Positions 35,712 to 44,605 of a DNA stretch of 64,000 nucleotides are shown piece after piece (position 1 is the first letter of the stretch; every line of letters begins with the position of its first letter). This DNA is from Massilia sp. PDC64. GTDB taxonomy: Bacteria > Pseudomonadota > Gammaproteobacteria > Burkholderiales > Burkholderiaceae_D. The position numbers were made by a program, and so were the translations under genes. Below the pieces are notes generated by a model. It worked only from the letters and a program-made list of their open reading frames with translations, was not told the DNA's origin and made no database searches. The stretch covers positions 1 through 64,000 of the forward strand of contig NZ_FMZS01000013.1 of assembly GCF_900101265.1 (NCBI RefSeq), given 5' to 3'.

Positions 35712-36761
35712 GTGGCAATGTCATGGGCATGGGACGCAAGAACGCAAGTAATGTTAACAAAAGCTCAGCATGTGCCGGCACAATTGGCACCCGGACAGCG
35801 TCCAGTCCTGCTCGTGATCGTCGATACCGAGGGCGAATTCGCCTGGGACCAGCCGTTCAATCGCAGCGCGATCGGAACGACGTCGATCGCCAGCCAGCCG
35901 CTGATGCATGCGCGTGTATTCGACAAGTTCGGCATCCTGCCCACCTACATGGTCGATTGGCCCGTCGCGACGACGCCAGGCGCGGTCGCCACCCTGCGCC
36001 GCCTGCTGGATGCGAAGCGTTGCGAGATCGGCGCCCACCTGCACCCATGGGTCTCGCCCCCGTATGAAGAAGCGCTGTCGGATTTCAATTCGTATGGCGG
36101 CAACCTGCCGCGCCAGCTCGAATACGACAAGCTGCGGCTCCTCACCGAAACCATCGCCGACGCGTTCGGCCGCCAGCCGCTCGCATTCAAGGCCGGGCGC
36201 TACGGCCTCGGTCCGCACACGGCCGAGTCGATCGCCTCGCTCGGCTACGAAGTCGATGCGAGCGTCGTCCCCTACAGCGCGTTCACGGAGGACGGCGGTC
36301 CGGATTTCCGCACCTTCGACGAGCACCCGTTCTGGTTCCAGGCGGGGCGGCGCGAGCTGCTGGAATTGCCGGTCACGACCGGCTACTGCGGCTGGCTGCG
36401 GCATGTCGGGCCGCGCCTGTACGACGTCGCCCAGCGCCGCTGGGCGCGGCGCCTGCGCCTGGGCGGCGTGCTGGCCCGCTCGCGCGCGCTCGAGCGCGTG
36501 CGCCTGAGTCCCGAAGTGGCGTCCGGCGCCGAGATGCGCCGCCTGACCGAGGCGTTGCTGGCCGGCGGCTGCCAGGTCTTTTCGCTGACGTACCACAGCC
36601 CGTCGATGATGCCGGGCCATACGCCGTACGTGCGTAGCGAGGCGGACCTCGAGCGCCTGATCACGACGGTGCACGATTACTGCGCGTGGTTCCGCGACCG
36701 CGTCGGCGGCGAGTTCATGAGCCTGTCGCAGCTGCGGCAGGCGCTGGCGGCGCAGCGTTGA
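35712..36761 (+). CDS. WalW-like polysaccharide deacetylase family protein
   Basis: A 349-residue carbohydrate-esterase-4-like protein with no signal peptide. LLVIVDTEGEFAWD provides the metal-binding Asp-Asp-type start, CEIGAHLHPW the His pair, and LAFKAGRYGLG the third motif. Such WalW-like proteins occur in lipopolysaccharide and EPS loci and are thought to modify acetylated amino sugars. A GTG at 35712 gives the longest form; ATGs at 35718 and 35751 are possible and no start has a good ribosome site. The 3' end overlaps the convergent GNAT gene by 47 bases. Confidence 0.7.
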   Translation: MAMSWAWDARTQVMLTKAQHVPAQLAPGQRPVLLVIVDTEGEFAWDQPFNRSAIGTTSIASQPLMHARVFDKFGILPTYMVDWPVATTPGAVATLRRLLDAKRCEIGAHLHPWVSPPYEEALSDFNSYGGNLPRQLEYDKLRLLTETIADAFGRQPLAFKAGRYGLGPHTAESIASLGYEVDASVVPYSAFTEDGGPDFRTFDEHPFWFQAGRRELLELPVTTGYCGWLRHVGPRLYDVAQRRWARRLRLGGVLARSRALERVRLSPEVASGAEMRRLTEALLAGGCQVFSLTYHSPSMMPGHTPYVRSEADLERLITTVHDYCAWFRDRVGGEFMSLSQLRQALAAQR

Positions 36762-37788
36762 TCCCGCCGGGCCGGCGCGCCGCCAGCGCGTGCAAGCGGC
36801 CCAGCCACGGCCAGCGGTAGCCGTTCAGGTGGTACATCGTGCGGATCTCGTCGGTCCAGCGGGTGTGCCATTCCATCACCCGTCCATAGAATTCGATGCG
36901 CTCGAACCGGCCTGCGTCGAACAGGCCGCGCGTCGCTTCCTCGCGCATCAGGAGGGCCGGCGACAGTTGCGGACCGAGCGCCTCGTCGTAGGCCGTCTTG
37001 AGGATCACGATGCAGCCGCCGCCTTCGACGCACAGGTCCATCGCGGCCAGGTGCGGGCCATCCGGGCCGTCGAACCAGTAGCGGTAGACGCTGGCCGCGC
37101 CGCGGCGCGCCAGCGCTTCCAGCATCGCGCGGTAGAAGCGGCCCTGGTCGTTGTCCGCGGCGACGGCCGTGCCTTCGGACGCCTTCCAGCCGCTCGTCTC
37201 CAGTTTGCCGTAGTCGGCCACGGCGCCGGCCATCAGCGCAGGATCGCGCACGATTTCCAGGCGCGTCGCGATGCCGTCCTGGCGCAGGCGGTTGCGTTGC
37301 TTCTTGAGGTTGTTGCGCAGGTTCTTGCCGCGCGCGTTCCAGTAGTCGTCGAAGGTTCCTTGCAGCGTGATGCGCGCCGTCTCGATGTAATCGAAGCTGC
37401 GGCCGTTTTCCGGACGCGCCATCAGCATCGGGTCGCACTGCGTGAGGCCCAGCATCAGCGCGGGGCCGGGCAGGGCCCGGAGCAGATCCGCGAGCAGGGC
37501 GTCGGCGGCGGGGCGGGTATCGCGCTGCAGCCACAGGCCGACGGGAGCCTGGGCCGGCTGGAACGTGTTCCAGACGCCGGGGCGGCCGGGTGTCACGATC
37601 GTCATCGCGTCCGTGTCTTCATCGCGGCCGTGCCAGGCGAGCAGTTCGCGGCCCGTGCCGAACACGTCGAGCAGGGGCTGCACGAAGTCAAACGCGAGCA
37701 GCGGCGATGCCGCGCCGGCCGCGTGCAGGCGCTGCCAGCGGGCGGCATGCTGCGCGAACGCGCGCGCGGGGACGACGGTCCAGCTCAT
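36715..37788 (-). CDS. GNAT/FemAB-like acetyltransferase (Acetyltransf_6 type)
   Basis: A 357-residue cytosolic protein in which LEIVRDPALMAGAVADYGKLETSGWKA and GAASVYRYWFDG form a BioF2-like acyltransferase domain. It starts at ATG 37788, overlapping the preceding aminotransferase stop by four bases (ATGA), so the two are translationally coupled. The pairing suggests synthesis of an N-acylated amino sugar. It is a second, diverged relative of the FemAB-type protein at 53090. The 3' overlap with the deacetylase gene (47 bases) is the largest convergent overlap in the window. Confidence 0.65.
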   Translation of the reverse strand: MSWTVVPARAFAQHAARWQRLHAAGAASPLLAFDFVQPLLDVFGTGRELLAWHGRDEDTDAMTIVTPGRPGVWNTFQPAQAPVGLWLQRDTRPAADALLADLLRALPGPALMLGLTQCDPMLMARPENGRSFDYIETARITLQGTFDDYWNARGKNLRNNLKKQRNRLRQDGIATRLEIVRDPALMAGAVADYGKLETSGWKASEGTAVAADNDQGRFYRAMLEALARRGAASVYRYWFDGPDGPHLAAMDLCVEGGGCIVILKTAYDEALGPQLSPALLMREEATRGLFDAGRFERIEFYGRVMEWHTRWTDEIRTMYHLNGYRWPWLGRLHALAARRPGGINAAPPAPAAAATGS

Positions 37789-39011
37789 GCCGGCACCGCC
37801 GCGCAGGATTCCAGTGCGTGGCGCACCTGCGCGTGCAGCCACGCGCGTTCGCCGTCGTCGAGCGCCTGGTGGCACGGGAAGGCGATCAGGCGCCGGCCCA
37901 GGTCCGCACTGTTGGCGCACACGCTCGCGTCGACGCCCGCCCACGGGGTCGCGCCGAAGCGCGTCATCGGCACGCCGGCACGCTGCAGCGCTTCGAACAC
38001 GGCCTGCGGCCGGTCGACGAGCAGCGGGAACATCCATGGACAGGCGCCGTCCGGCAAGGTCGAATAAAGGGGGCGGCAGCCGGGTGCGCCGTCCAGCGCG
38101 CGCTGCAGGTCGAGGTAGTTGCGCCGCCGCCGCGCGACGATCCGGGCGGGCGACACCGCGCGCAGCACCGCGCGCGAAAACCAGGACGAGCGCTTGTCGG
38201 CCCAGCGCGCATCGAACTCAAAGCTGCTGTCCGATGACGACGGCGCCAGCGCGGGCGCCGTCGCGCCGCTGTTGTTGCTGCCCCTTTTGCCGCCGCGTGA
38301 TTTCAGCGCGCCCCACAGCGCGCTTTTCGCGCGCAGCGGCAGCGCGAGCAGCATCCGCAGCACGGGCAGGCGGCCGTAGGCGAAGGCCGCTTCGAGCGCA
38401 TTCAGCGCGGCCTTCATTTCGAAGCCGGCGCCGGCGCCGCGCAAGGCCACGTCCAGCCGGTGCCGGCGCGAAACCAGGCAACCGCCTTCGTAGATAGGGA
38501 AGAATTTCATGGTGCTGCCGATCGCGTAGTCGCCCACGCTCCCCACCGCGACACCGTCGCGCGCACCGAAGAAGCAGTGGGCGCAATCCTCGACGAGGCC
38601 GATGCCATGGCGGTCGCACAGCGCACGCAGCGGCGCGAGGTCGTGCGGGATGCCGAAGAAGTGCGTGGCGAGGATCGCCTTGACCCGTCCCCTGGCAACG
38701 TGCGCTTCGATGTCGGCCAGGTCGGGCGCCGTGTCCGGGCGCACGCGGTAGAACGCGACCTCGGCGCCGCACCAGTGCGCGGGCGGGACCATCGACGGGC
38801 TGTGATAGGCCGGCACCAGCACGACGTCGCCGTCACCCACGCCGAGCGCGCGCAAGGCGAGGCCGATGGCGATGCGGCCGCTCGTGACGAGGCGCGCATC
38901 CGCCCCGTCCAGCAGCGACGGCAGCGCGGCGCGCCGCCCGCCCGAGAATGCGGCAAGCGACAACACGGGTACGGCAGGAATGGCGCGGCGGACGGGGGCT
39001 GTTGACGTCAT
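37785..39011 (-). CDS. DegT/DnrJ/EryC1 family PLP-dependent aminotransferase
   Basis: A 408-residue sugar aminotransferase. VLVPAYHSPSM precedes the PLP-phosphate contacts; EDCAHCFFGA includes Asp142, which contacts the pyridine nitrogen; Lys169 (GSTMKFFPIYEGG) is the Schiff-base residue. Residues 215-260 form an insertion with a low-complexity Gly/Ser-rich stretch. The enzyme would transfer an amino group to a keto-sugar nucleotide, consistent with the coupled GNAT gene. The ATG (39011) is preceded on the minus strand by an AT-rich patch, a likely promoter region. Confidence 0.85.
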   Translation of the reverse strand: MTSTAPVRRAIPAVPVLSLAAFSGGRRAALPSLLDGADARLVTSGRIAIGLALRALGVGDGDVVLVPAYHSPSMVPPAHWCGAEVAFYRVRPDTAPDLADIEAHVARGRVKAILATHFFGIPHDLAPLRALCDRHGIGLVEDCAHCFFGARDGVAVGSVGDYAIGSTMKFFPIYEGGCLVSRRHRLDVALRGAGAGFEMKAALNALEAAFAYGRLPVLRMLLALPLRAKSALWGALKSRGGKRGSNNSGATAPALAPSSSDSSFEFDARWADKRSSWFSRAVLRAVSPARIVARRRRNYLDLQRALDGAPGCRPLYSTLPDGACPWMFPLLVDRPQAVFEALQRAGVPMTRFGATPWAGVDASVCANSADLGRRLIAFPCHQALDDGERAWLHAQVRHALESCAAVPA

Positions 39012-39066
39012 GCATTTAATATAACATGCGTCCCCGCTTCCGTGCCCTCGGCACGGCCGTGGAATC

Positions 39067-40161
39067 TCAGGCGCAGGCCTCGACGTCGGCCACGGGAGCG
39101 GCCTCCTGGTGCTTCAGGCGCCACATGGCGTACTTGTCGTAGGCGGCCTGCTCGACCATGCGCGGCACGGCCTTCAGCAGGCTGCCTTTGAGCAGGACGT
39201 TACGCGACGATTCGGCGCGCATCGGCATGGCGGCGGCGGCGGACAGGCCATCCGTCGCGAACCGGTCGGTGTTCTCGCTCAGGAACTGGCAGAGCCGGGC
39301 AAGGCGGCGCTGGTTGACGTGGTGGCGGCGCATCCTGGACATCTGCAGGTCGGACGCGTGCACGTACTCGAACGGATGGGTGAGGATCACGACCTGTTCG
39401 ACGCCTTCGCGGTGCGCCTGCTCCAGCAGCATGCGCGTCTCGGCAAAATTGCTGCCCGTGATGGTCAGGCTTTTGAGGTGGGTTTTTCCGGGCACCTTCC
39501 AGTCGCGGAAGGTCAGGATCGGGCATTCGATCACGCCATGGCGTACGTGGCGGCCGCTGTACAGGCGATAGTTTTCGTCGCCGCTGTCGAACACGGCCAC
39601 GCCGACATGGGAACTGTAAGGAATCCCCGCGCGAGCCTGGGCGCGATACAGGGCGTCGTCATGGTGCAGGCTTCCGCTGCGGAACACCGTCGGCGACGGC
39701 AACCCCCACGTGTGGAACGTCTCGAGCCCGTATTCCATCAGTTTGAGCGACTCGTCTTCGGCGCGGCCATAAAAGGCGTCGATACTGGGCTTCGTGCGCA
39801 CGCGCGCGCGTTCACGCCAGTCCTCATACTGGAAGACGGTCCAGCATGGATGCAGGTGCAGCTGCACGTCGTGTCCCGCCGTATGCAGTTTTTCGGCGAT
39901 CTCGCGCATGGGATCGCGCTGGAAGTAATGCCGGTTCAGGACTTCGACGAAGAAAGTCGCCGTGATCCCGTACTGCGCGAAGCAGTCGAGCATATAGCCC
40001 AGGCCTTGCGACTTGTAATCAGTCACGCACCATACGCGCGGCTCGGCGACAGGACATGCCGTCGGGTCGCGAAAAGCGCCGGCGATACTGAATTCGGTGT
40101 CAACAGTGATGGATACTTGGGTACGCATATTGACACCAAGAAATTTGCTTATTTTCAGCAT
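39067..40161 (-). CDS. Polysaccharide deacetylase-like protein
   Basis: A 364-residue protein without a signal peptide. SITVDTEFSIAGAF has an Asp in the position of the first CE4 motif, then AGHDVQLHLHPCW supplies H-x-H, and PTVFRSGSLHHDD a later motif; this arrangement resembles the WalW-like deacetylase 2.3 kb downstream on the opposite strand. The ATG at 40161 has AAAGGA four bases upstream and gives an 11-residue leader; an ATG at 40128 begins right before the conserved part. The substrate is likely an EPS or lipid-linked amino sugar. Confidence 0.65.
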   Translation of the reverse strand: MLKISKFLGVNMRTQVSITVDTEFSIAGAFRDPTACPVAEPRVWCVTDYKSQGLGYMLDCFAQYGITATFFVEVLNRHYFQRDPMREIAEKLHTAGHDVQLHLHPCWTVFQYEDWRERARVRTKPSIDAFYGRAEDESLKLMEYGLETFHTWGLPSPTVFRSGSLHHDDALYRAQARAGIPYSSHVGVAVFDSGDENYRLYSGRHVRHGVIECPILTFRDWKVPGKTHLKSLTITGSNFAETRMLLEQAHREGVEQVVILTHPFEYVHASDLQMSRMRRHHVNQRRLARLCQFLSENTDRFATDGLSAAAAMPMRAESSRNVLLKGSLLKAVPRMVEQAAYDKYAMWRLKHQEAAPVADVEACA

Positions 40162-40355
40162 ATATCCTTTGATGTAAATACGCAAGTTACGGTTTAGAAA
40201 TGACGTGATTGCTGTTTGAAAACAACAAATTTGCTGAAATGTATTTAAAAGCGAAATATCGATACATGCCGGGCGCATGTTTCCGCCGGCCGGGCGTGGG
40301 AATGGATGGGAATGGATCGGGAAGCGATCGACCGGCGAGGCACCGGTCGATGCGA

Positions 40356-41552
40356 TCAGATGTCGATGCGCCGTTCGCGGTCGCCGCCGGCCAGTACGAC
40401 GGAGACGTCGTTGCCATGTGCCGGCCGTACCTTATCCTTTTTGAATAAGGTCTTCAGGACCCTGGACAAGACAAACTTCAGGGGTTCGCATTTCAGGGAC
40501 AACCATGTCGCAGCAATAAATGGAGCGATATAGATGGCCAGAACATAGAACGTGCCCTGGGGGATGTGGGCAACCGCAAGGATGGCCTTGCAAAAGTACA
40601 TCAAGGGATAATGGAAGAGGTAAAGGCCGAAACTCGTTTCTGCCGTCGTACGGACCAGGCGCACCACTTTTTCGGAAGGGTTCCTGAAGACTTGTTGCAT
40701 GCGGGCGAAGCCGTAGATGTTCAGCGCGATGAGGAAGCCCACCATGTAGCTCTGCGGCCAGAAGTTGATGCCCCATGGCTTGAGATCGACCAGCGGGTAA
40801 GCGATCGGAAGAGCGGTAAAGATCTTCGATCCCCCCATCATGACGTACAGGGTGAGGCCGACCACGGACACGAGAAGAACACCGGCGCCCAGCAGGGGCC
40901 TGCCCGCTGCCGCGTGTTTGCGCAGTAAATGGAACAGGCCGACGCCGAGGAGCCAGACCGGGAACGCGATGAGGATGCCGGGTCCGGCGAAACCGATCAC
41001 CAGGCTTGCCATGGCAACGCGCTTCCATCCGCGAAAATAGATCAGGGTCGCGAAAATCGCGTAATACCAGAATTCGTATGACAAGGACCAGAACGGCCCA
41101 TTCGTTCCCAGCCAGATATCCAGAAACCAGATCTCGTTGAGGAATAGCGCAGTGATGCCGGAAGCGGCAACCCATTTGTATGCCGGATAAGGCTGCATCG
41201 GCGCATAGGCGGACAATGCAAGCCATTGACCCAGCGTATCGAGGACCAGGGTCAGGAGGATTGCCGGTAGCGCGACCGACCACAGACGGGCGAAGCGGGC
41301 GATGAAATAATCGACGATGTCGCGGCGTTTTCCTGTCGAAGAAAACGCGATCACGAAACCGGACAGCACAAAGAATACGGCGACACCCAGGCCGCCATAG
41401 GTGCCGAAGAACGGGAGCTTGTAGCGCGAGAAGTGGCCGGCGTGGAAGAGATAGACCATCAACGCGGCGAAATACCTGAGCAGGTCCAGATACACCGACA
41501 GATTCGGTTGCAACACGTTCGACGGTTGAGAGAAAGTCGTTTTGTTTTCCAT
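40356..41552 (-). CDS. OafA/YrhL-type membrane acyltransferase (family 3), copy 2
   Basis: A 398-residue membrane protein with about ten helices. LSVYLDLLRYFAALMVYLFH carries the conserved Arg and His of the acyltransferase_3 family; GTYGGLGVAVFFVLSGFVIAF follows. Only distant similarity to copy 1 at 34335. The gene has more A/T at third codon positions than the XrtA operon, fitting recent arrival by transfer. It is divergent from the acyl-CoA ligase gene and shares a 222-base gap that has a TATAAT at 41653-41658 without a good -35. Confidence 0.8.
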   Translation of the reverse strand: MENKTTFSQPSNVLQPNLSVYLDLLRYFAALMVYLFHAGHFSRYKLPFFGTYGGLGVAVFFVLSGFVIAFSSTGKRRDIVDYFIARFARLWSVALPAILLTLVLDTLGQWLALSAYAPMQPYPAYKWVAASGITALFLNEIWFLDIWLGTNGPFWSLSYEFWYYAIFATLIYFRGWKRVAMASLVIGFAGPGILIAFPVWLLGVGLFHLLRKHAAAGRPLLGAGVLLVSVVGLTLYVMMGGSKIFTALPIAYPLVDLKPWGINFWPQSYMVGFLIALNIYGFARMQQVFRNPSEKVVRLVRTTAETSFGLYLFHYPLMYFCKAILAVAHIPQGTFYVLAIYIAPFIAATWLSLKCEPLKFVLSRVLKTLFKKDKVRPAHGNDVSVVLAGGDRERRIDI

Positions 41553-41774
41553 TATTCTGCCGTATCGGGGCCAGGAAGACCGGCACCGCCGGCTGGTCGA
41601 GACCGCTTACGATAACCGCTTTTACCAGATGAATGTTATTTGTTGTTCATCCTATAATAAAAACATCCCGGTTGTGTCTATTTGCGACATCATGCCTTCT
41701 TGATATCGCTATCGTCTGGCCGACAGGACCGGTGACGTGCCGGTCGGTACGCTTCCCGGAGGCGAACTGGTAAG

Positions 41775-43379
41775 ATGAGCGTTTGCCTTATTACGTCCCC
41801 GTCGGCTTCGATGAACCACCTGATCCACGACTCCCTGTTCGAGACCGCGGCGCGCACGCCCGCCGCCGAAGCCCTCGCGTACGGCGACACGCGCTGCAGC
41901 TACGCGCAGCTGGCCGAGGACGTGCGCGCCGTCGCCGCACTGCTGCTGGACGCACGCCTGGAGCCGGGCGCGCGCGTGGCCGTGTACATGGAAAAGCGCA
42001 TCGAGAACGTGGCCGCGATGTTCGGCGCCGCGGCCGCCGGCTGCGTCTTCGTCCCCGTCAATCCGCTGCTCAAGCCCGAGCAGGTCGCGTACATCCTCGC
42101 CGACTGCAACGTGCGCCTGCTGGCCACGACGGCCGAACGCCTCGCGCAACTGGCGCCCGTGCTGGAGCGCTGCCCGGACCTGCGTGCCGTGCTGCTGGCC
42201 GACGGCGACGCCGCGTCCGTAGCCGCCGCCGTGCCGGTGTTGGCGTGGCCGGAGTCGAACACCGGCGGCCTGGCGCCGCACCGCCGTATCGACACCGACG
42301 TCGCCGCGATCCTGTACACGTCCGGCAGCACGGGCCAGCCGAAGGGCGTCGTCCTGTCGCACCGGAACATGGTCGCGGGCGCGCAGAGCGTGGCCACCTA
42401 CCTGGACCTGCGCAGCGACGACCGCCTGCTCGCCGTGCTGCCGCTCAGCTTCGACTACGGCCTGTCGCAACTGACGACGGCCTTCCTGCGCGGCGCCTGC
42501 GTCGTGCTGATGAACTACCTGTTCCCGAAGGACATCGTGACGATGGTCGCGCGCGAGCGCATCACGGGCCTCGCCGCCGTGCCGCCCCTGTGGATCGCGC
42601 TGGCGCGCCTCGCATGGCCCGCCGATTGCACGCTGCGCTTCATCACGAACTCCGGCGGCGCCATGCCGGTGCCGACGGTGCACGCGTTGCGCGAGATCCT
42701 GCCGAACACGCGGATCTTCCTCATGTACGGCCTGACGGAAGCGTTCCGCTCCACGTACCTGCCGCCGGAGGAAGTCGCGCGCCGTCCCGATTCGATCGGC
42801 CGTGCGATCCCGAATGCCGAGATCCTCGTCGTGCGCCCGGACGGCACCCTGTGCGATGACGACGAACCGGGCGAACTCGTGCACCGCGGCGCGCTCGTCG
42901 CGCTGGGCTACTGGAACGACCCGGCGCGCACGGCGCAACGGTTCCGTCCCGCGCCCGGCCAGGACCCGGGCCTGCCCGTGCCGGAACTCGCGGTGTGGTC
43001 GGGCGACACGGTGCGCCGCGACGCCGACGGCTACCTGTACTTCATCGGCCGCAGCGACGACATGATCAAGGTGTCCGGCTACCGCATCAGCCCCACCGAG
43101 ATCGAATCCGTGCTGCACGCGACGGGCCTCGTCGCCGAGGTGGCCGCGTTCGGCATGGACCATCCGCAACTGGGCCAGGCCATCGCCGTCATCGCCGTGC
43201 CGGTGGAGGAGGGCGCCATCGACGCCGCCGCCCTGCTGGCCGAATGCAAGCGCCGCCTGCCGGCCTACATGGTCCCGGCCCGCATCGACCTGCGCGCCGG
43301 TCCGCTGCCGCGCAACCCGAACGGCAAGATCGACCGCAATCTGCTGCGCCAAACCCTGCATACGAACGAAGCACAATGA
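41775..43379 (+). CDS. Acyl-CoA/acyl-ACP ligase, exosortase A-associated (TIGR03098-like)
   Basis: A 534-residue AMP-binding enzyme: the phosphate-binding loop LYTSGSTGQPKG (residues 180-191), MYGLTEAFRST in the adenylate site, and the C-terminal lysine in NPNGKIDRNLL. It would adenylate a carboxylate and transfer it to CoA or to the ACP at 30327. Start 41775 has GGAGG upstream with a 12-base spacer; ATG 41811 (MNHLIHD) lacks one. It overlaps the decarboxylase gene start by four bases (ATGA). Confidence 0.85.
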   Translation: MSVCLITSPSASMNHLIHDSLFETAARTPAAEALAYGDTRCSYAQLAEDVRAVAALLLDARLEPGARVAVYMEKRIENVAAMFGAAAAGCVFVPVNPLLKPEQVAYILADCNVRLLATTAERLAQLAPVLERCPDLRAVLLADGDAASVAAAVPVLAWPESNTGGLAPHRRIDTDVAAILYTSGSTGQPKGVVLSHRNMVAGAQSVATYLDLRSDDRLLAVLPLSFDYGLSQLTTAFLRGACVVLMNYLFPKDIVTMVARERITGLAAVPPLWIALARLAWPADCTLRFITNSGGAMPVPTVHALREILPNTRIFLMYGLTEAFRSTYLPPEEVARRPDSIGRAIPNAEILVVRPDGTLCDDDEPGELVHRGALVALGYWNDPARTAQRFRPAPGQDPGLPVPELAVWSGDTVRRDADGYLYFIGRSDDMIKVSGYRISPTEIESVLHATGLVAEVAAFGMDHPQLGQAIAVIAVPVEEGAIDAAALLAECKRRLPAYMVPARIDLRAGPLPRNPNGKIDRNLLRQTLHTNEAQ

Positions 43380-44605
43380 ACAAACCGCGTCACGCACCGC
43401 AGATCCATTTTCCCGTCGTCGACGACGTCCTGCAGGTCGGCGGCATTCCGCTGACCCGGCTCGCGCTGCGCGTGGGCCGCACGCCGTTCTTCGCCTACGA
43501 CCGCGCCCTGTGCACGCAGCGCGTGCGCGACCTGCGCGCCCAGCTGCCGCAAGGCGTGCTGCTGCATTACTCGATCAAGGCCAATCCGATGCCGGCGCTC
43601 GTGCAGCACATGGCCGGTCTCGTCGACGGCCTCGACGTCGCGTCCGGCGGCGAGCTGAAAACGGCGCTGGATGCCGGCATGGCGCCGGAGCGCATCAGTT
43701 TCGCGGGTCCGGCCAAGCAGGAGGACGAGCTGGCGCAGGCCGTCGCCGCCGGCGTCTGCGTGAACGTGGAATCGGAGCGCGAACTGATCGCCCTCGCGCG
43801 CATCGGCGACGCGTTCGGGATCGCGCCGCGCATCGCCTTGCGCGTCAATCCGGACTTCGAACTGAAATCTTCCGGCATGAAGATGGGCGGCGGCGCCAAG
43901 CCGTTCGGCATCGACGCCGAAGAGGTGCCGCGCGTGCTGCGCCTGGCGGGGACGCTCTCCGTCGACTTCCATGGCTTTCACATCTTCGCCGGTTCGCAGA
44001 GCCTGCGCGCGGACGCCATCATCGACGCGCAGGCGCGCAGCATCGGGCTCGCGCTGCGCCTGGCCGAGGCGGCACCCGTTCCCGTGCGCCAGGTGAACAT
44101 CGGCGGCGGCTTCGGCATCCCGTATTTTCCGGGCGAGGAGCGACTCGATGTGGCGCCGATCGCCGCGCGGCTGGCGCCCGAGGTGGACAAGCTGGCGTCG
44201 GCCCTGCCGCAGGCGCGGCTGGCGCTGGAACTGGGCCGCTACCTCGTCGGCGAATGCGGCGTGTACGTGGCGCGCGTCGTCGACCGCAAGGTCTCGCGCG
44301 GCGAAGTCTTCCTCGTGACGGACGGTGGCATGCACCATCACCTGGCCGCATCGGGCAACCTGGGCCAGGTCATCCGCAAGAATTATCCGGTCGCCGTGGG
44401 CAACCGCATGGCGGCCGTGGACAGCGGTCCGGCCAGCGTGACGGGGCCGCTGTGTACCCCGCTCGACATCCTGGCCGACCGCATGGAACTCGCGCATGCG
44501 CAGGTCGGCGACCTGATCGTCGTGTTCCAGTCCGGCGCCTATGGCCCGACGGCCAGTCCGGGCGCGTTCCTGGGCCACCCGGCGCCGCCGGAAGTGCTGG
44601 TCTAG
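43376..44605 (+). CDS. PLP-dependent decarboxylase, exosortase A-associated (TIGR03099-like)
   Basis: A 409-residue fold-III enzyme of the diaminopimelate/ornithine decarboxylase family. LHYSIKANPMPA contains the PLP lysine (Lys68); GGGFGIPYF is the phosphate-binding loop; GPLCTPLD is at the dimer interface in place of the usual C-E-S-D motif. ATG 43376 overlaps the ligase stop. It would decarboxylate an amino acid, giving an amine the ligase/ACP system could use; the combination is known only from exosortase A clusters. Convergent with the O-ligase gene, overlapping it by four bases. Confidence 0.85.
   Translation: MNKPRHAPQIHFPVVDDVLQVGGIPLTRLALRVGRTPFFAYDRALCTQRVRDLRAQLPQGVLLHYSIKANPMPALVQHMAGLVDGLDVASGGELKTALDAGMAPERISFAGPAKQEDELAQAVAAGVCVNVESERELIALARIGDAFGIAPRIALRVNPDFELKSSGMKMGGGAKPFGIDAEEVPRVLRLAGTLSVDFHGFHIFAGSQSLRADAIIDAQARSIGLALRLAEAAPVPVRQVNIGGGFGIPYFPGEERLDVAPIAARLAPEVDKLASALPQARLALELGRYLVGECGVYVARVVDRKVSRGEVFLVTDGGMHHHLAASGNLGQVIRKNYPVAVGNRMAAVDSGPASVTGPLCTPLDILADRMELAHAQVGDLIVVFQSGAYGPTASPGAFLGHPAPPEVLV

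Noticed and set aside
39041..39058. CCGTGCC / GGCACGG hairpin after the polysaccharide deacetylase-like gene
   Set aside because: Seven-base stem, no T tract; could be chance in high-GC sequence.
40298..40317. Two tandem GGGAATGGAT copies
   Set aside because: Only two short copies in a short gap, with no link to a promoter or gene; not evidence for a repeat element or CRISPR.
40327..40351. ATCGACCGG / CCGGTCGAT stem-loop next to the second acyltransferase
   Set aside because: Good stem but no T run on either strand, so not called a terminator.
41653..41658. TATAAT before the acyl-CoA ligase gene
   Set aside because: No -35 within 15-19 bases upstream has more than a few matches, so it is not called a promoter.
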